DNA of 9,561 nucleotides from contig CAKUEV010000062.1 of NCBI GenBank assembly GCA_934646845.1, positions 1 through 9,561 of the forward strand. Reading direction: 5' to 3'. Position numbers and translations under genes: made by a program. Below the pieces are notes generated by a model. That model saw nothing but the letters and a program-made list of their open reading frames with translations. It searched no databases and was not told the origin of the DNA. The DNA is from an uncultured Slackia sp. (GTDB lineage: Bacteria; Actinomycetota; Coriobacteriia; Coriobacteriales; Eggerthellaceae). How positions within the stretch are numbered: the stretch's first letter is position 1; every line of letters starts with the position of its first letter. Positions 1-6,373 of this stretch are shown here, piece by piece.

Positions 1-157
1 GTGCGGAACTCGCACGAAACGCCTCACCCCTACTCGCATGCACATACTTTTTCCTACTCGCTTTACGAGTTATCGGCTGAAATTTGGACGCACGGTTTTT
101 TTTGATTGGACGCTTGCCTTTGTTGAGGGAGGCGCTTGACCTGGTGATTGGAGAATT
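1..157. other. Non-coding region upstream of leuB
   Basis: No convincing gene lies here, and no leuC or leuD end is visible. What can be seen: a 5-bp hairpin at 1-15 (GTGCG/CGCAC), a 9-bp direct repeat CCTACTCGC at 29-37 and 53-61 (24-bp period), a 5-bp hairpin ACTCG/CGAGT at 56-70, and a run of eight T at 96-103. A good Shine-Dalgarno, GGAG at 150-153, belongs to leuB. I could not place a convincing -35/-10 pair, so the leuB promoter is either weak or outside what I can recognise. Confidence 0.5.
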
Positions 158-1222
158 ATGGATTTCAACATTTGCGTTTTGAAGGGCGACGGAATTGGCC
201 CCGAGATCGTCGATGAGGCGCTGAAGGCGCTCGACAAGGCTGGCGAGAAGTTCGGCCACACCTTCAACTACGACGAGCGTCTTATTGGCGGTGCTGCCAT
301 CGACGAGTTCGGCGTGCCCCTGCCGCAGGAAACCATCGACGCATGCAAGGCGTCCGATTCGGTGCTGCTGGGCGCTGTTGGCGGCCCGAAATGGGACCAC
401 ATTGAGCCTTCCACCAATCGTCCCGAGCGTGGCCTTCTGGGCATTCGCAAAGAGCTGAATCTGTTCGCGAACCTGCGCCCCGCCAAGCTGTGGGCCCCTC
501 TGGCCGACGCATGCCCGCTGAAGCCCGAGCGACTGGGCGATGGCCTTGATCTGGTTGTATGCCGCGAGCTCGTGGGCGATGTGTACTTCGGTAAGAAGTG
601 GCGCGACGAAGCTGGCGCGGGCCACGACGACATGAACTACTCCACGCTCGAAGTCGAGCGCATCGCGCGCGTCGCCTTCGATATGGCGCGCAAGCGTCGC
701 GGCAAGGTGACGAGCATCGACAAGGCGAACGTTCTTGAGACGAGCCGTGTGTGGCGCGAAACCGTGCAGCGCATCGCCGCCGAGTACCCCGATGTCGAAA
801 CCGATTACCTCTACGTTGACAACGGCGCCATGCAGCTGGTGCTCAACCCCAGCCAGTTTGACGTCATTTTGACCGGCAACCTGTTCGGCGACATTTTGTC
901 CGACGAGGCTTCCTGCATCACCGGCTCCGTAGGCATGCTGCCTTCCGCCTCGCTCTCCGACACGAAGCTTGGCATGTATGAGCCGATTCATGGCAGCGCA
1001 CCCGACATTGCCGGCCAGAACATTGCGAATCCCATCGCAACCATTCTGTCTGCCGCAATGATGCTTCGCTACAGCTTCGATTTGGCCGAGGAAGCCGACG
1101 CCATCGAAAACGCCGTGGCAAGCGTGCTTGAAGCGGGCCATCGCACGGGCGACATCGCCAAAGCCGGCGAGAAGAAGCTCACCTGCACCGAGATGGGCGA
1201 CCTCATCTGCGCCGCTATTTAA
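158..1222 (+). CDS. leuB: 3-isopropylmalate dehydrogenase
   Basis: Cytosolic enzyme of leucine biosynthesis. It oxidises and decarboxylates (2R,3S)-3-isopropylmalate to 2-oxoisocaproate with NAD+ and a divalent metal. The 354 residues match the usual family length of about 350-370. The N-terminus has the family motif GDGIGPEIV (10-18). Substrate-binding residues fall at the expected places: R97 and R107 (in LFANLRPAK), R136, Y143 (in DVYFGKK), K189 (in SIDKANVLE), and metal ligands D221, D245 and D249 (in GNLFGDILSDE). The NAD-binding segment GSAPDIAGQNIANP spans 279-292. The ATG at 158 is preceded by GGAG 4-7 bases upstream and starts directly on the conserved N-terminal strand. No other leu gene is next to it in the window, and a strong terminator follows. 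The related isocitrate and tartrate dehydrogenases are less likely, because the arginine/tyrosine set and the LRPAK segment are LeuB-like. Confidence 0.96.
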   Translation: MDFNICVLKGDGIGPEIVDEALKALDKAGEKFGHTFNYDERLIGGAAIDEFGVPLPQETIDACKASDSVLLGAVGGPKWDHIEPSTNRPERGLLGIRKELNLFANLRPAKLWAPLADACPLKPERLGDGLDLVVCRELVGDVYFGKKWRDEAGAGHDDMNYSTLEVERIARVAFDMARKRRGKVTSIDKANVLETSRVWRETVQRIAAEYPDVETDYLYVDNGAMQLVLNPSQFDVILTGNLFGDILSDEASCITGSVGMLPSASLSDTKLGMYEPIHGSAPDIAGQNIANPIATILSAAMMLRYSFDLAEEADAIENAVASVLEAGHRTGDIAKAGEKKLTCTEMGDLICAAI

Positions 1223-1331
1223 CGGGATGTGCTGCGGGCGCGCCCGGGGAAGCCACAGAGCTTTGCTGCTGCTTTTGCCGCATAGCGCGCACTTGCAGTT
1301 TCGCTGGCGCATTCCGCCAACAGATTACGAC

Positions 1332-1370
1332 AAAAGGCCAGTTCACACGCGCGAGCTGGCCTTTTTCTTT
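1332..1370 (+). terminator. Rho-independent terminator of leuB
   Basis: A 10-bp perfect stem pairs AAAAGGCCAG (1332-1341) with CTGGCCTTTT (1356-1365) around a 14-base loop. A T-rich tail runs on to 1370 (TTTTTCTTT from 1362). It lies 110 bases after the leuB stop and points in the leuB direction. The opposite strand offers only four T, so it is mainly a plus-strand terminator. Confidence 0.9.
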
Positions 1371-1500
1371 CCCGAAACCGCCGCGCGCCTCACCCCCTGA
1401 ATGTCCGGCTTCGTTGTGCCCTGCCCTACCGTTTGCCGTCGTTGCACCTCACTGACCTGCGGCAACGCATTCATCAATTGTGACGATACGTGGAGATTAT

Positions 1501-1530
1501 TTGCCACATCCTTCGCAAAGAGAGTATGAT
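1501..1530 (+). promoter_or_regulatory. Sigma-70-like promoter of the carD-like gene
   Basis: TTGCCA (1501-1506) and TATGAT (1525-1530) are separated by 18 bp, with five of six consensus bases in each hexamer. Transcription would start near 1537, giving a leader of about 45 bases before the ATG at 1584. Since a terminator lies upstream, the carD-like gene is probably a separate transcription unit from leuB. Confidence 0.7.
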
Positions 1531-1583
1531 AGGAGTTAGTTTTCCCAGTTCAAACCTATATTTCAAGCTTCTTGAGGTGAAGT

Positions 1584-2108
1584 ATGTTCAAATGCGGCGA
1601 TAAGGTTATCTATAAGAGCTTTGGCGTGTGCACCATTGAGCAGACCGACTACGTATTGGAGTCGATGAATTCGAAGAACAGCGATGTGCCGCCGCGCGTC
1701 TATTTCGTGCTGAAATCGCAGAGTGCGCGAGGCGGGCAGGCATTCGTTCCCGCCGACAAGGTTGAAGAGCTTATTCGACCCGTCATCGATCGCGCCGATG
1801 CCATCAACCTTGCTCAGCAGCTTTCCGAAATCGAACCGGAAACGTACGTCGACAAAAACATGCATACCACCGACCAGCACTTCCGCGAAGAGCTTGCCCA
1901 GCACGACTGCATTACAAGCATGCGCGTGGCTCGCACCATGGAGCATCGCATTGCCGAGCAAGAGGCAACGGGACACAAGCCCTCGGCGCTCTACATTCGC
2001 CTTCTCGACGCTGCACGAAAGCAGGTACAGGAAGAATACGCCGCCGCGCTGGGGCTTTCCGTCGAAGAGGCCGACGAGTATCTGAAGAAGGCCACGAGCC
2101 AAGCGTAG
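1584..2108 (+). CDS. CarD/CdnL-like transcription regulator
   Basis: The N-terminal half matches the CarD_CdnL_TRCF domain (RNA-polymerase-interacting Tudor-like fold). The protein starts FKCGDKVIYKSFGVCTIE, the family's F-x2-GD-x-V-x-Y-x3-G-V-x2-I pattern, with YFVLK at 40-44 and the strand AFVPADKVEELIRPV at 53-67. The helical C-terminal half (about 75-170) is charged and fits the CarD C-terminal helical domain. Known CarD/CdnL proteins bind the RNA polymerase beta subunit and stabilise promoter open complexes, often at rRNA and growth genes. The 174 residues are near the usual 160-170. The ATG is preceded by GAGGTGA about 6 bases upstream, a good ribosome site. I avoid the symbol carD because several paralogues exist in some actinobacteria and the window cannot say which this is. 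Confidence 0.87.
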   Translation: MFKCGDKVIYKSFGVCTIEQTDYVLESMNSKNSDVPPRVYFVLKSQSARGGQAFVPADKVEELIRPVIDRADAINLAQQLSEIEPETYVDKNMHTTDQHFREELAQHDCITSMRVARTMEHRIAEQEATGHKPSALYIRLLDAARKQVQEEYAAALGLSVEEADEYLKKATSQA

Positions 2109-2110
2109 AG

Positions 2111-2158
2111 CGCTTCCTTGGCTGCCTCCCCAACCGCTTCCTTAACCGTTTCCCCAAC
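2111..2158. repeat. Two-copy imperfect 24-bp tandem repeat
   Basis: Units 2111-2134 and 2135-2158 agree at 18 of 24 bases. Both begin CGCTTCCTT and end TCCCCAAC. They fill the gap between the convergent carD-like and ATPase genes, and the second unit runs to the first base of the ATPase stop codon. No terminator hairpin is seen in this gap on either strand. Confidence 0.5.
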
Positions 2159-3522
2159 TATCCCATTTGCAAGGCAGACAGATCAACTTCATAGGTCAGC
2201 GTTTCCGGAAGAGGCGTCGGCTCAAAAAACATCGTCATATAAAGCGGAACATACGTAATGTTGCCCGAACGGGCGATATTGCCCTTACATAGCACGAAAG
2301 CCTTTTCGATGCCCCACTCCTTCACGTCCATCACGTTATTCAAGGCCTTATGGGCCGTCCAATCGTTGCCGGATTTTACCTCTATGGGAATAACCGCTTT
2401 TCCATCTTGCACGACGAAATCAACCTCACCCGTTCGCGAGGAATTGAAATAATAGATTGCAAATCCATGGGCTCGTAGTTCCTGCGCGACAGCGTTTTCG
2501 ACAATCGAGCCCATATTCACATCGATATTGCCTTGAAGCAAATCAAGCTGAACATTGCCCATGGACGCCGCGCATAAAAGACCGACGTCTCCCATGAAAA
2601 GCTTCATGAGGCTATGCTTACTGTTGCCCTCAAGCGGCGCCACAGGCGCCGTGACGTTATAGCACGGCAGCGCCACGCTGGCATCTGCCAGCCACAAAAA
2701 ACTGCTACGGTAACGCTCTTGACGTGCGGTTTTTCCTAAATCCGCCAGCACGAAGCGGCGGTTCTTATCGTCGAGCTGCGAAGGAATGGTATCGAAGATC
2801 GACCTGATTTTCGCCTTATCTCCCCCTTCGGCATATTTGGCGATATCGAGCCGATAGAGCTCCAAAAGGTCGTTTTGCAACCGCAACACTTGCGCTATGT
2901 CATGAGTGTCCACATAACGCTGAACGACTTCCGGCATACCGCCAACAACGAGGTACACATTCAATAGCTGAAGCATCGTGCGGTGCACTGCATCGTTTAC
3001 CGGCTGGCGGCGTTCGAAACAATCCCTCAGATAGTCGATGGTTTCACCCTGCACGCCGTTGGCCTGACAAAATTCCTTGAAATTAAGAGGATACATCTGA
3101 AGCGGCTCTTCGAACCCCACGGGGTACGATGCCACCACGTTATTCTTCACGCCAAGCAGCGAACCGGTTTCGACATAGTCGAAACGACCATCTTCCACAA
3201 GGAACTTAATTGCCGTTCTCGCGGCAGGACACTCCTGCACCTCGTCAAACAACACAAGCGTCTTGTCTGGAATAAGAGGCTTACGCAAATAAGCTGTAAG
3301 ACCAGTAACAAGGGAATCGGCATCGAGAGAGCCCTCGAACAAAGACGCAGCATCGGGCTCGGCGAGGAAATTGACCTCAGCGAAACAATCGTAATTTCGT
3401 CGCGCGAATTCGCGAACGAGCGTCGTCTTGCCTATTTGGCGAGCACCTCGAATGAGAAGAGCCTTTTTCTGGCTCCCTTTTTTCCAGGATTCAAGAGCAG
3501 ACCAGGCATCTCTCTTTAGCAT
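2158..3522 (-). CDS. AAA_14/DUF4143 family ATP-binding protein
   Basis: This 454-residue protein has the two-part layout of the AAA_14 + DUF4143 family. The N-terminal ATPase has a Walker A GARQIGKT (26-33), a Walker B LVLFDE ending at D93-E94, and the sensor-like ETGSLLG (118-124). The middle has GGMPEVVQRY (194-203), typical of the family. The C-terminal part resembles a PD-(D/E)xK nuclease fold: E342, D368 in GEVDFV, and E381-x-K383 in PIEVKSG. Proteins of this family are widespread and patchily distributed, and their role is not established. Some are discussed as mobile or defence-linked, but the window does not prove that. The ATG at 3522 is preceded by a weak GGGG. The gene stands alone, converges with the carD-like gene, and has lower G+C (32/60 at 2161-2220, 31/60 at 2461-2520, against 44/60 in leuB at 481-540), which hints at transfer. 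An operator-like repeat array lies upstream. All key residues are present, so it looks intact. Confidence 0.9.
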   Translation of the reverse strand: MLKRDAWSALESWKKGSQKKALLIRGARQIGKTTLVREFARRNYDCFAEVNFLAEPDAASLFEGSLDADSLVTGLTAYLRKPLIPDKTLVLFDEVQECPAARTAIKFLVEDGRFDYVETGSLLGVKNNVVASYPVGFEEPLQMYPLNFKEFCQANGVQGETIDYLRDCFERRQPVNDAVHRTMLQLLNVYLVVGGMPEVVQRYVDTHDIAQVLRLQNDLLELYRLDIAKYAEGGDKAKIRSIFDTIPSQLDDKNRRFVLADLGKTARQERYRSSFLWLADASVALPCYNVTAPVAPLEGNSKHSLMKLFMGDVGLLCAASMGNVQLDLLQGNIDVNMGSIVENAVAQELRAHGFAIYYFNSSRTGEVDFVVQDGKAVIPIEVKSGNDWTAHKALNNVMDVKEWGIEKAFVLCKGNIARSGNITYVPLYMTMFFEPTPLPETLTYEVDLSALQMG

Positions 3523-3547
3523 AATAACCCCAGTTCATTCTAATGTT

Positions 3548-3647
3548 GCGACGTTTTCTGTCCAAAAGTATACCCTTACTGCGACGTTTTTTGCGACGTT
3601 TTTTAAGCGATTCGCACATTAGTTTGCGACGTTTTTTGCGACGTTTT
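3548..3647. repeat. Five copies of GCGACGTTTT at alternating 33/12-bp spacing
   Basis: Exact copies of the 10-bp word start at 3548, 3581, 3593, 3626 and 3638, so start-to-start distances are 33, 12, 33 and 12 bp, a 45-bp higher-order period. The 23-bp spacers at 3558-3580 and 3603-3625 are unrelated in sequence, so only the words and their spacing are kept. On the strand of the ATPase gene the word reads AAAACGTCGC. The copies surround the predicted ATPase promoter: two cover its -35 region, two lie upstream and one lies just after the start point. This is the expected look of a multi-site protein-binding region; the binding protein is unknown. Confidence 0.85.
3567..3595 (-). promoter_or_regulatory. 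Probable promoter of the ATPase gene
   Basis: On the minus strand, TATACT (3572-3567) is a near-consensus -10 box 45 bases upstream of the ATG, giving a leader of roughly 37 bases. At the expected distance the -35 position (3595-3590) reads CGCAAA, a poor match. That position is taken up by repeat copies 2 and 3 of the GCGACGTTTT array. A strong -10 with a poor -35 embedded in repeats suggests control by a DNA-binding protein; this is inference. Confidence 0.5.
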
Positions 3648-3695
3648 ATTTATAAGGCCGATTGAGAGCCCCGATTCATTTCCGCACCCTATGCC

Positions 3696-4610
3696 TTACA
3701 TGAGCAGCACGCTGGCCGCTGTCATAAGCACAAGCGCGACCACCACTGAAAGTGAAATGGCGAAGCCGGCCGTTTGCGTATCGCCGTTGACCCAGATGAT
3801 GTAGACGAGGCCGACTGACATAATGGGCGCAAGCAGGCACAGAATCGTGACATTGCGCAGATCGACAGGCATGGGCACCACGAAGTACACAAGCGCGCAA
3901 AACGCCAGAGCAACCACAAGGCGCCACCCGAGCACCTTGCACACCTCAATAAGGTGGCGCTTGTCGATGCGCCACTCGAACACCAGGCCAATCATGAACA
4001 TGGCCAAGAAGCTGTTGGCCTGCGCCATGGGATGAATGAGTGTACCGAGCTGCTCGGGAACCGAAATTCCCACGAGCGACAGCGCGATAAGCACGAGGTA
4101 GCAGTCGAGCGCAGGCGATTTCAGCGTGGTGCGAATGAGGGAGCCGATCACGCCGCCCGTTCGCTTCTTCAAAATGAATGTGCGCACAATTGCATACGCG
4201 CCGCCCGACACAAGAATCGTATTGCCAAGGTCGAACATGCAGGCGATCACGACGCCCGTCGGCCCCACGACCGACGAGATGAACGGCAAAGCAAAACAGC
4301 CGATGTTATAGCCAAAACCCATAAGTGTGGGAAGCATGCGATCTTCGGGCTTGCGATGGCGCGTGAACAGCATGGCGCCGCCGAAACCAACGACCGTCGC
4401 AGCGAACGATACTGCCGAAACGAGCAGCAAACTCGCATCAAACTGGAAACCCACGAACGAATACACCACCGTGCATGGCAGCGTGATGTTGAAGAGCAAA
4501 CGCGAAAACACGTTCTTGGTTTCCGATTTAATGAAACCAGTGTGCGAGCATACGGCGCCGACAACGATGATGAGCGCATATGCGCTGGCCGAAAGCAAGA
4601 TATCGAACAT
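3696..4610 (-). CDS. AEC family (auxin efflux carrier-type) permease
   Basis: Inner-membrane protein of 304 residues, the usual bacterial AEC length, with about ten hydrophobic segments spread over the whole chain. Family hallmarks are the N-terminal helix followed by a Gly/Thr-rich turn, the LLFNITLPCTVVYSF segment near 38-52 (AEC proteins have an N-x2-LP element here), the GFGYNIGCFALPF segment near 98-110, and the mid-protein helix break at PALDCYLVLIALSL. Bacterial members include malonate and malate permeases; the substrate cannot be read from sequence, and an organic anion is the best guess. The ATG at 4610 directly precedes the first hydrophobic helix, with GGAAAGG about 11 bases upstream. 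Its 3' end lies 48 bases from the repeat array of the ATPase gene, and I see no terminator between them. Confidence 0.87.
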   Translation of the reverse strand: MFDILLSASAYALIIVVGAVCSHTGFIKSETKNVFSRLLFNITLPCTVVYSFVGFQFDASLLLVSAVSFAATVVGFGGAMLFTRHRKPEDRMLPTLMGFGYNIGCFALPFISSVVGPTGVVIACMFDLGNTILVSGGAYAIVRTFILKKRTGGVIGSLIRTTLKSPALDCYLVLIALSLVGISVPEQLGTLIHPMAQANSFLAMFMIGLVFEWRIDKRHLIEVCKVLGWRLVVALAFCALVYFVVPMPVDLRNVTILCLLAPIMSVGLVYIIWVNGDTQTAGFAISLSVVVALVLMTAASVLLM

Positions 4611-4613
4611 GAA

Positions 4614-4644
4614 GGTAGGGCCTTTCCGTAAAAACTCTCCTACC
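4614..4644 (-). promoter_or_regulatory. Possible leader hairpin before the AEC permease
   Basis: A 6-bp inverted repeat, GGTAGG (4614-4619) and CCTACC (4639-4644), lies immediately upstream of the ATG at 4610. In the mRNA the loop would hold the GGAAAGG that I take as the ribosome-binding site. It might affect translation, but a 6-bp stem with a 19-base loop could be chance. Confidence 0.25.
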
Positions 4645-4738
4645 CTAGCACCCGCATATTGCCGCAGGCCTTCCTTGAGAATGTTTTCACAGGTTCTTTT
4701 TCATACGTTCGCATGTTCCCATAAGCACGACCCGCACG

Positions 4739-4768
4739 AAAAAAGAGGCTCGCATATGCGAGCCTCTT
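4739..4768 (-). terminator. Rho-independent terminator of the ArsB/SLC13-like gene
   Basis: 4743-4768 is a perfect 26-bp palindrome with half-site AAGAGGCTCGCAT. Read on the minus strand it is followed by six T (4744-4739), partly shared with the stem. It lies 45 bases after the transporter stop at 4814 and separates that gene from the AEC permease gene. Confidence 0.9.
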
Positions 4769-4813
4769 GCAGCAGACAAGCGAGTTTGCGCCGTTCGTTG
4801 CGCAGCGCAGCCC

Positions 4814-6088
4814 TTATACCGGCTGGAACACGATGTAAAGGTAGATACCCGCGATGAGCACCGTGAGCAGCATGAGCGGGAAGCCCACCTTCATGTACTT
4901 CACGAAGCTGATGGGGTTGCCATTCTTTGCCGCGATGTCGGAAATAACGACGTTGCACGACGCGCCGATGAGCGTGCCGTTGCCGCCGAGGCACGCGCCA
5001 AGCGACGTTGCCCACCACAGCGGCGTAACGTCCATGCCAGCGCCTTCCATGGCAAGCAGGATAGGAATCATGGTTGCCACGAACGGAATGTTGTCGAGTA
5101 CCGAGGAGATCACGGCCGACGCCACGAGCAGGATGATCATGGTGAACAGCACGTCGTCGCCGGTGAAGTCCATAAGCGCGTTCGCGAGCATATCGATGGT
5201 ACCGGTCTCAACCATGCCGCCAACGATAATGAACAGACCGCAGAAGAACGTGAGCGTGGTCCATTCAACGTGCAACAGGGCCTGCGGCACATCGACGCGG
5301 GAAATAAGCATGATGACGGCGGCGGCGGTAAGGGCGACAACCGACGACTCGATGCCAAGCGCGCCATGGCACATGAAGCCGATAACCACGCACACGAGCA
5401 TGACGACCGAAATCTTCAGCAGGCGCATGTCTTCGATCTGCTCTTTGGGATCGAGCTCGAGCACGCGGTTGCGGTCTTCGTCGGGAACATGCAGGCCGCG
5501 GCCATACAGGAAGTAGAACACTACGAGCACGACAGCCAAAATCACGCACACGATAGGCGCGTCGACGATAATGAAGTCGAGGAACGTGTAGCCAGCGGCA
5601 GAGCCGATCATGATGTTCGGCGGATCGCCGATGAGGGTCGCCGTGCCGCCGATGTTCGACGCCATGATTTCAACCATGAAGAACGGAATCGGGTTCACCT
5701 TGAGCAGCTTGCAAATGGTAAGCGTCATGGGGCCGATGAGCAGCACCGTGGTGACGTTGTCGAGGAATGCCGAAAGCACGGCCGTGAGCAGCACATACAT
5801 AACCATGATGTGCCACGGGTCACCCTTGGCGATATGGGCGGTTTTGATGGCCAGGTAGCCGAACATGCCCGATTGCTTCACGACGGCCACGAACAGCATC
5901 ATGCCGAACAACACGCCAATGGTGTTGAAGTCAACATGCGCCACAGCTTGGTCGAGCGTCATAACGTGCGCAAGAAGCAGCACGGCTGCGCCACCAATGG
6001 CGACGAGCGAACGATGCACCTTTTCCGACATCACGAGCGCGATGACGATAAGGAACACCGCAACAGCGAATATTGCGTTGAAATCCAT
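4814..6088 (-). CDS. ArsB/NhaD/SLC13-like anion transporter
   Basis: Integral membrane protein of 424 residues from the Ion Transporter superfamily (ArsB/NhaD/DASS-like permeases). It shows the internal repeat of that fold: SAFLDNVTTVLLIGP (106-120) with ASNIGGTATLIGDPPN (143-158) in the first half, matched by SSVLDNIPFVATMIP (328-342) and GACLGGNGTLIGASCN (364-379) in the second. The halves are joined by a charged loop at about 197-225. Members move arsenite, Na+/H+ or di- and tricarboxylates; the sequence does not fix the substrate, and no ars genes are nearby. I chose the ATG at 6088 because it opens directly on the first membrane helix and because a promoter lies just upstream. A longer reading to 6271 would add 61 residues of non-family sequence and run through that promoter. 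The Shine-Dalgarno is weak (AAGAAG about 13 bases upstream). Confidence 0.88.
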   Translation of the reverse strand: MDFNAIFAVAVFLIVIALVMSEKVHRSLVAIGGAAVLLLAHVMTLDQAVAHVDFNTIGVLFGMMLFVAVVKQSGMFGYLAIKTAHIAKGDPWHIMVMYVLLTAVLSAFLDNVTTVLLIGPMTLTICKLLKVNPIPFFMVEIMASNIGGTATLIGDPPNIMIGSAAGYTFLDFIIVDAPIVCVILAVVLVVFYFLYGRGLHVPDEDRNRVLELDPKEQIEDMRLLKISVVMLVCVVIGFMCHGALGIESSVVALTAAAVIMLISRVDVPQALLHVEWTTLTFFCGLFIIVGGMVETGTIDMLANALMDFTGDDVLFTMIILLVASAVISSVLDNIPFVATMIPILLAMEGAGMDVTPLWWATSLGACLGGNGTLIGASCNVVISDIAAKNGNPISFVKYMKVGFPLMLLTVLIAGIYLYIVFQPV

Positions 6089-6130
6089 AGGTTCTGCGTT
6101 TCTTCTTAAACGGTTTTTAGTAACCCCCCT

Positions 6131-6158
6131 ACTATAGCCGAATAAAGTCGATTCGAAA
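6131..6158 (-). promoter_or_regulatory. Probable promoter of the ArsB/SLC13-like gene
   Basis: On the minus strand TATAGT (6136-6131) is a good -10 box. TTTCGA (6158-6153), 16 bp upstream, is a partial -35 match (three of six). The predicted start near 6124 gives a leader of about 37 bases before the ATG at 6088. Its position supports the shorter start of the transporter and a transcript separate from the formate dehydrogenase operon. Confidence 0.5.
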
Positions 6159-6276
6159 GTAACGCCCTCATTAAAAGCGCGCGATAAGCAGGAATATCGG
6201 AGCAAAGCACAGCCTGCGGCAAAGCAAGCTGGCGCGAGTCGGAATTGGGCGCAGCAAAAAGCATGCTGCAATAAGA

Positions 6277-6324
6277 AGCCGCGCTCCGGCCAGCCCAGAA
6301 AGGACCAAGCTTCAAAGCGCGGCT
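6277..6324 (-). terminator. Possible weak terminator after the formate dehydrogenase gene
   Basis: A 9-bp perfect inverted repeat, AGCCGCGCT (6277-6285) and AGCGCGGCT (6316-6324), encloses a 30-base loop. Read on the minus strand it is followed by TCTTATT. The long loop and mixed tail make it a weak candidate. The rest of the 285-base gap (6089-6373) holds the transporter promoter and a small hairpin GCAGCA/TGCTGC at 6251-6269; no gene is seen. Confidence 0.3.
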
Positions 6325-6373
6325 ATGCGTCGAATGCGCGGCTGCATATCGCGAGGCGAAAAGTACGCGCTCG

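Larger units (their letters stand above)
1223..1583. other. Intergenic region between leuB and carD-like gene
   Basis: This 361-base gap holds the leuB terminator (1332-1370) and the promoter of the next gene (1501-1530). The stretch 1223-1331 is G+C-rich and shows no supported gene. Stretch 1371-1500 shows no RNA gene, repeat or convincing ORF. Confidence 0.6.

Noticed and set aside
38..139. 33-codon ORF before leuB as a leucine attenuator peptide
   Set aside because: It has only three scattered Leu codons, no Leu run, no clear ribosome site and no terminator/antiterminator pair after it.
1563..2102. 179-codon minus-strand ORF opposite the carD-like gene
   Set aside because: No family likeness, and the plus-strand frame has a promoter, ribosome site and clear CarD domain.
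3548..3647. Five-word repeat array as a CRISPR
   Set aside because: The words are only 10 bp, gaps alternate between 2 and 23 bp, and no cas gene is present. It fits binding sites better.
3954..4631. 225-codon plus-strand ORF opposite the AEC permease
   Set aside because: Charged, low-complexity antisense product; the minus-strand frame has the AEC helix pattern.
5270..6109. 279-codon open frame on the plus strand opposite the ArsB/SLC13-like gene
   Set aside because: The product is His, Asp, Glu and Arg-rich with no family likeness, the typical antisense image of a membrane-protein gene.
6089..6271. 61-residue N-terminal extension of the ArsB/SLC13-like protein
   Set aside because: The extra sequence is not membrane-like or family-like, and it would span the predicted -10 box at 6131-6136. 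The ATG at 6088 starts on the first helix.
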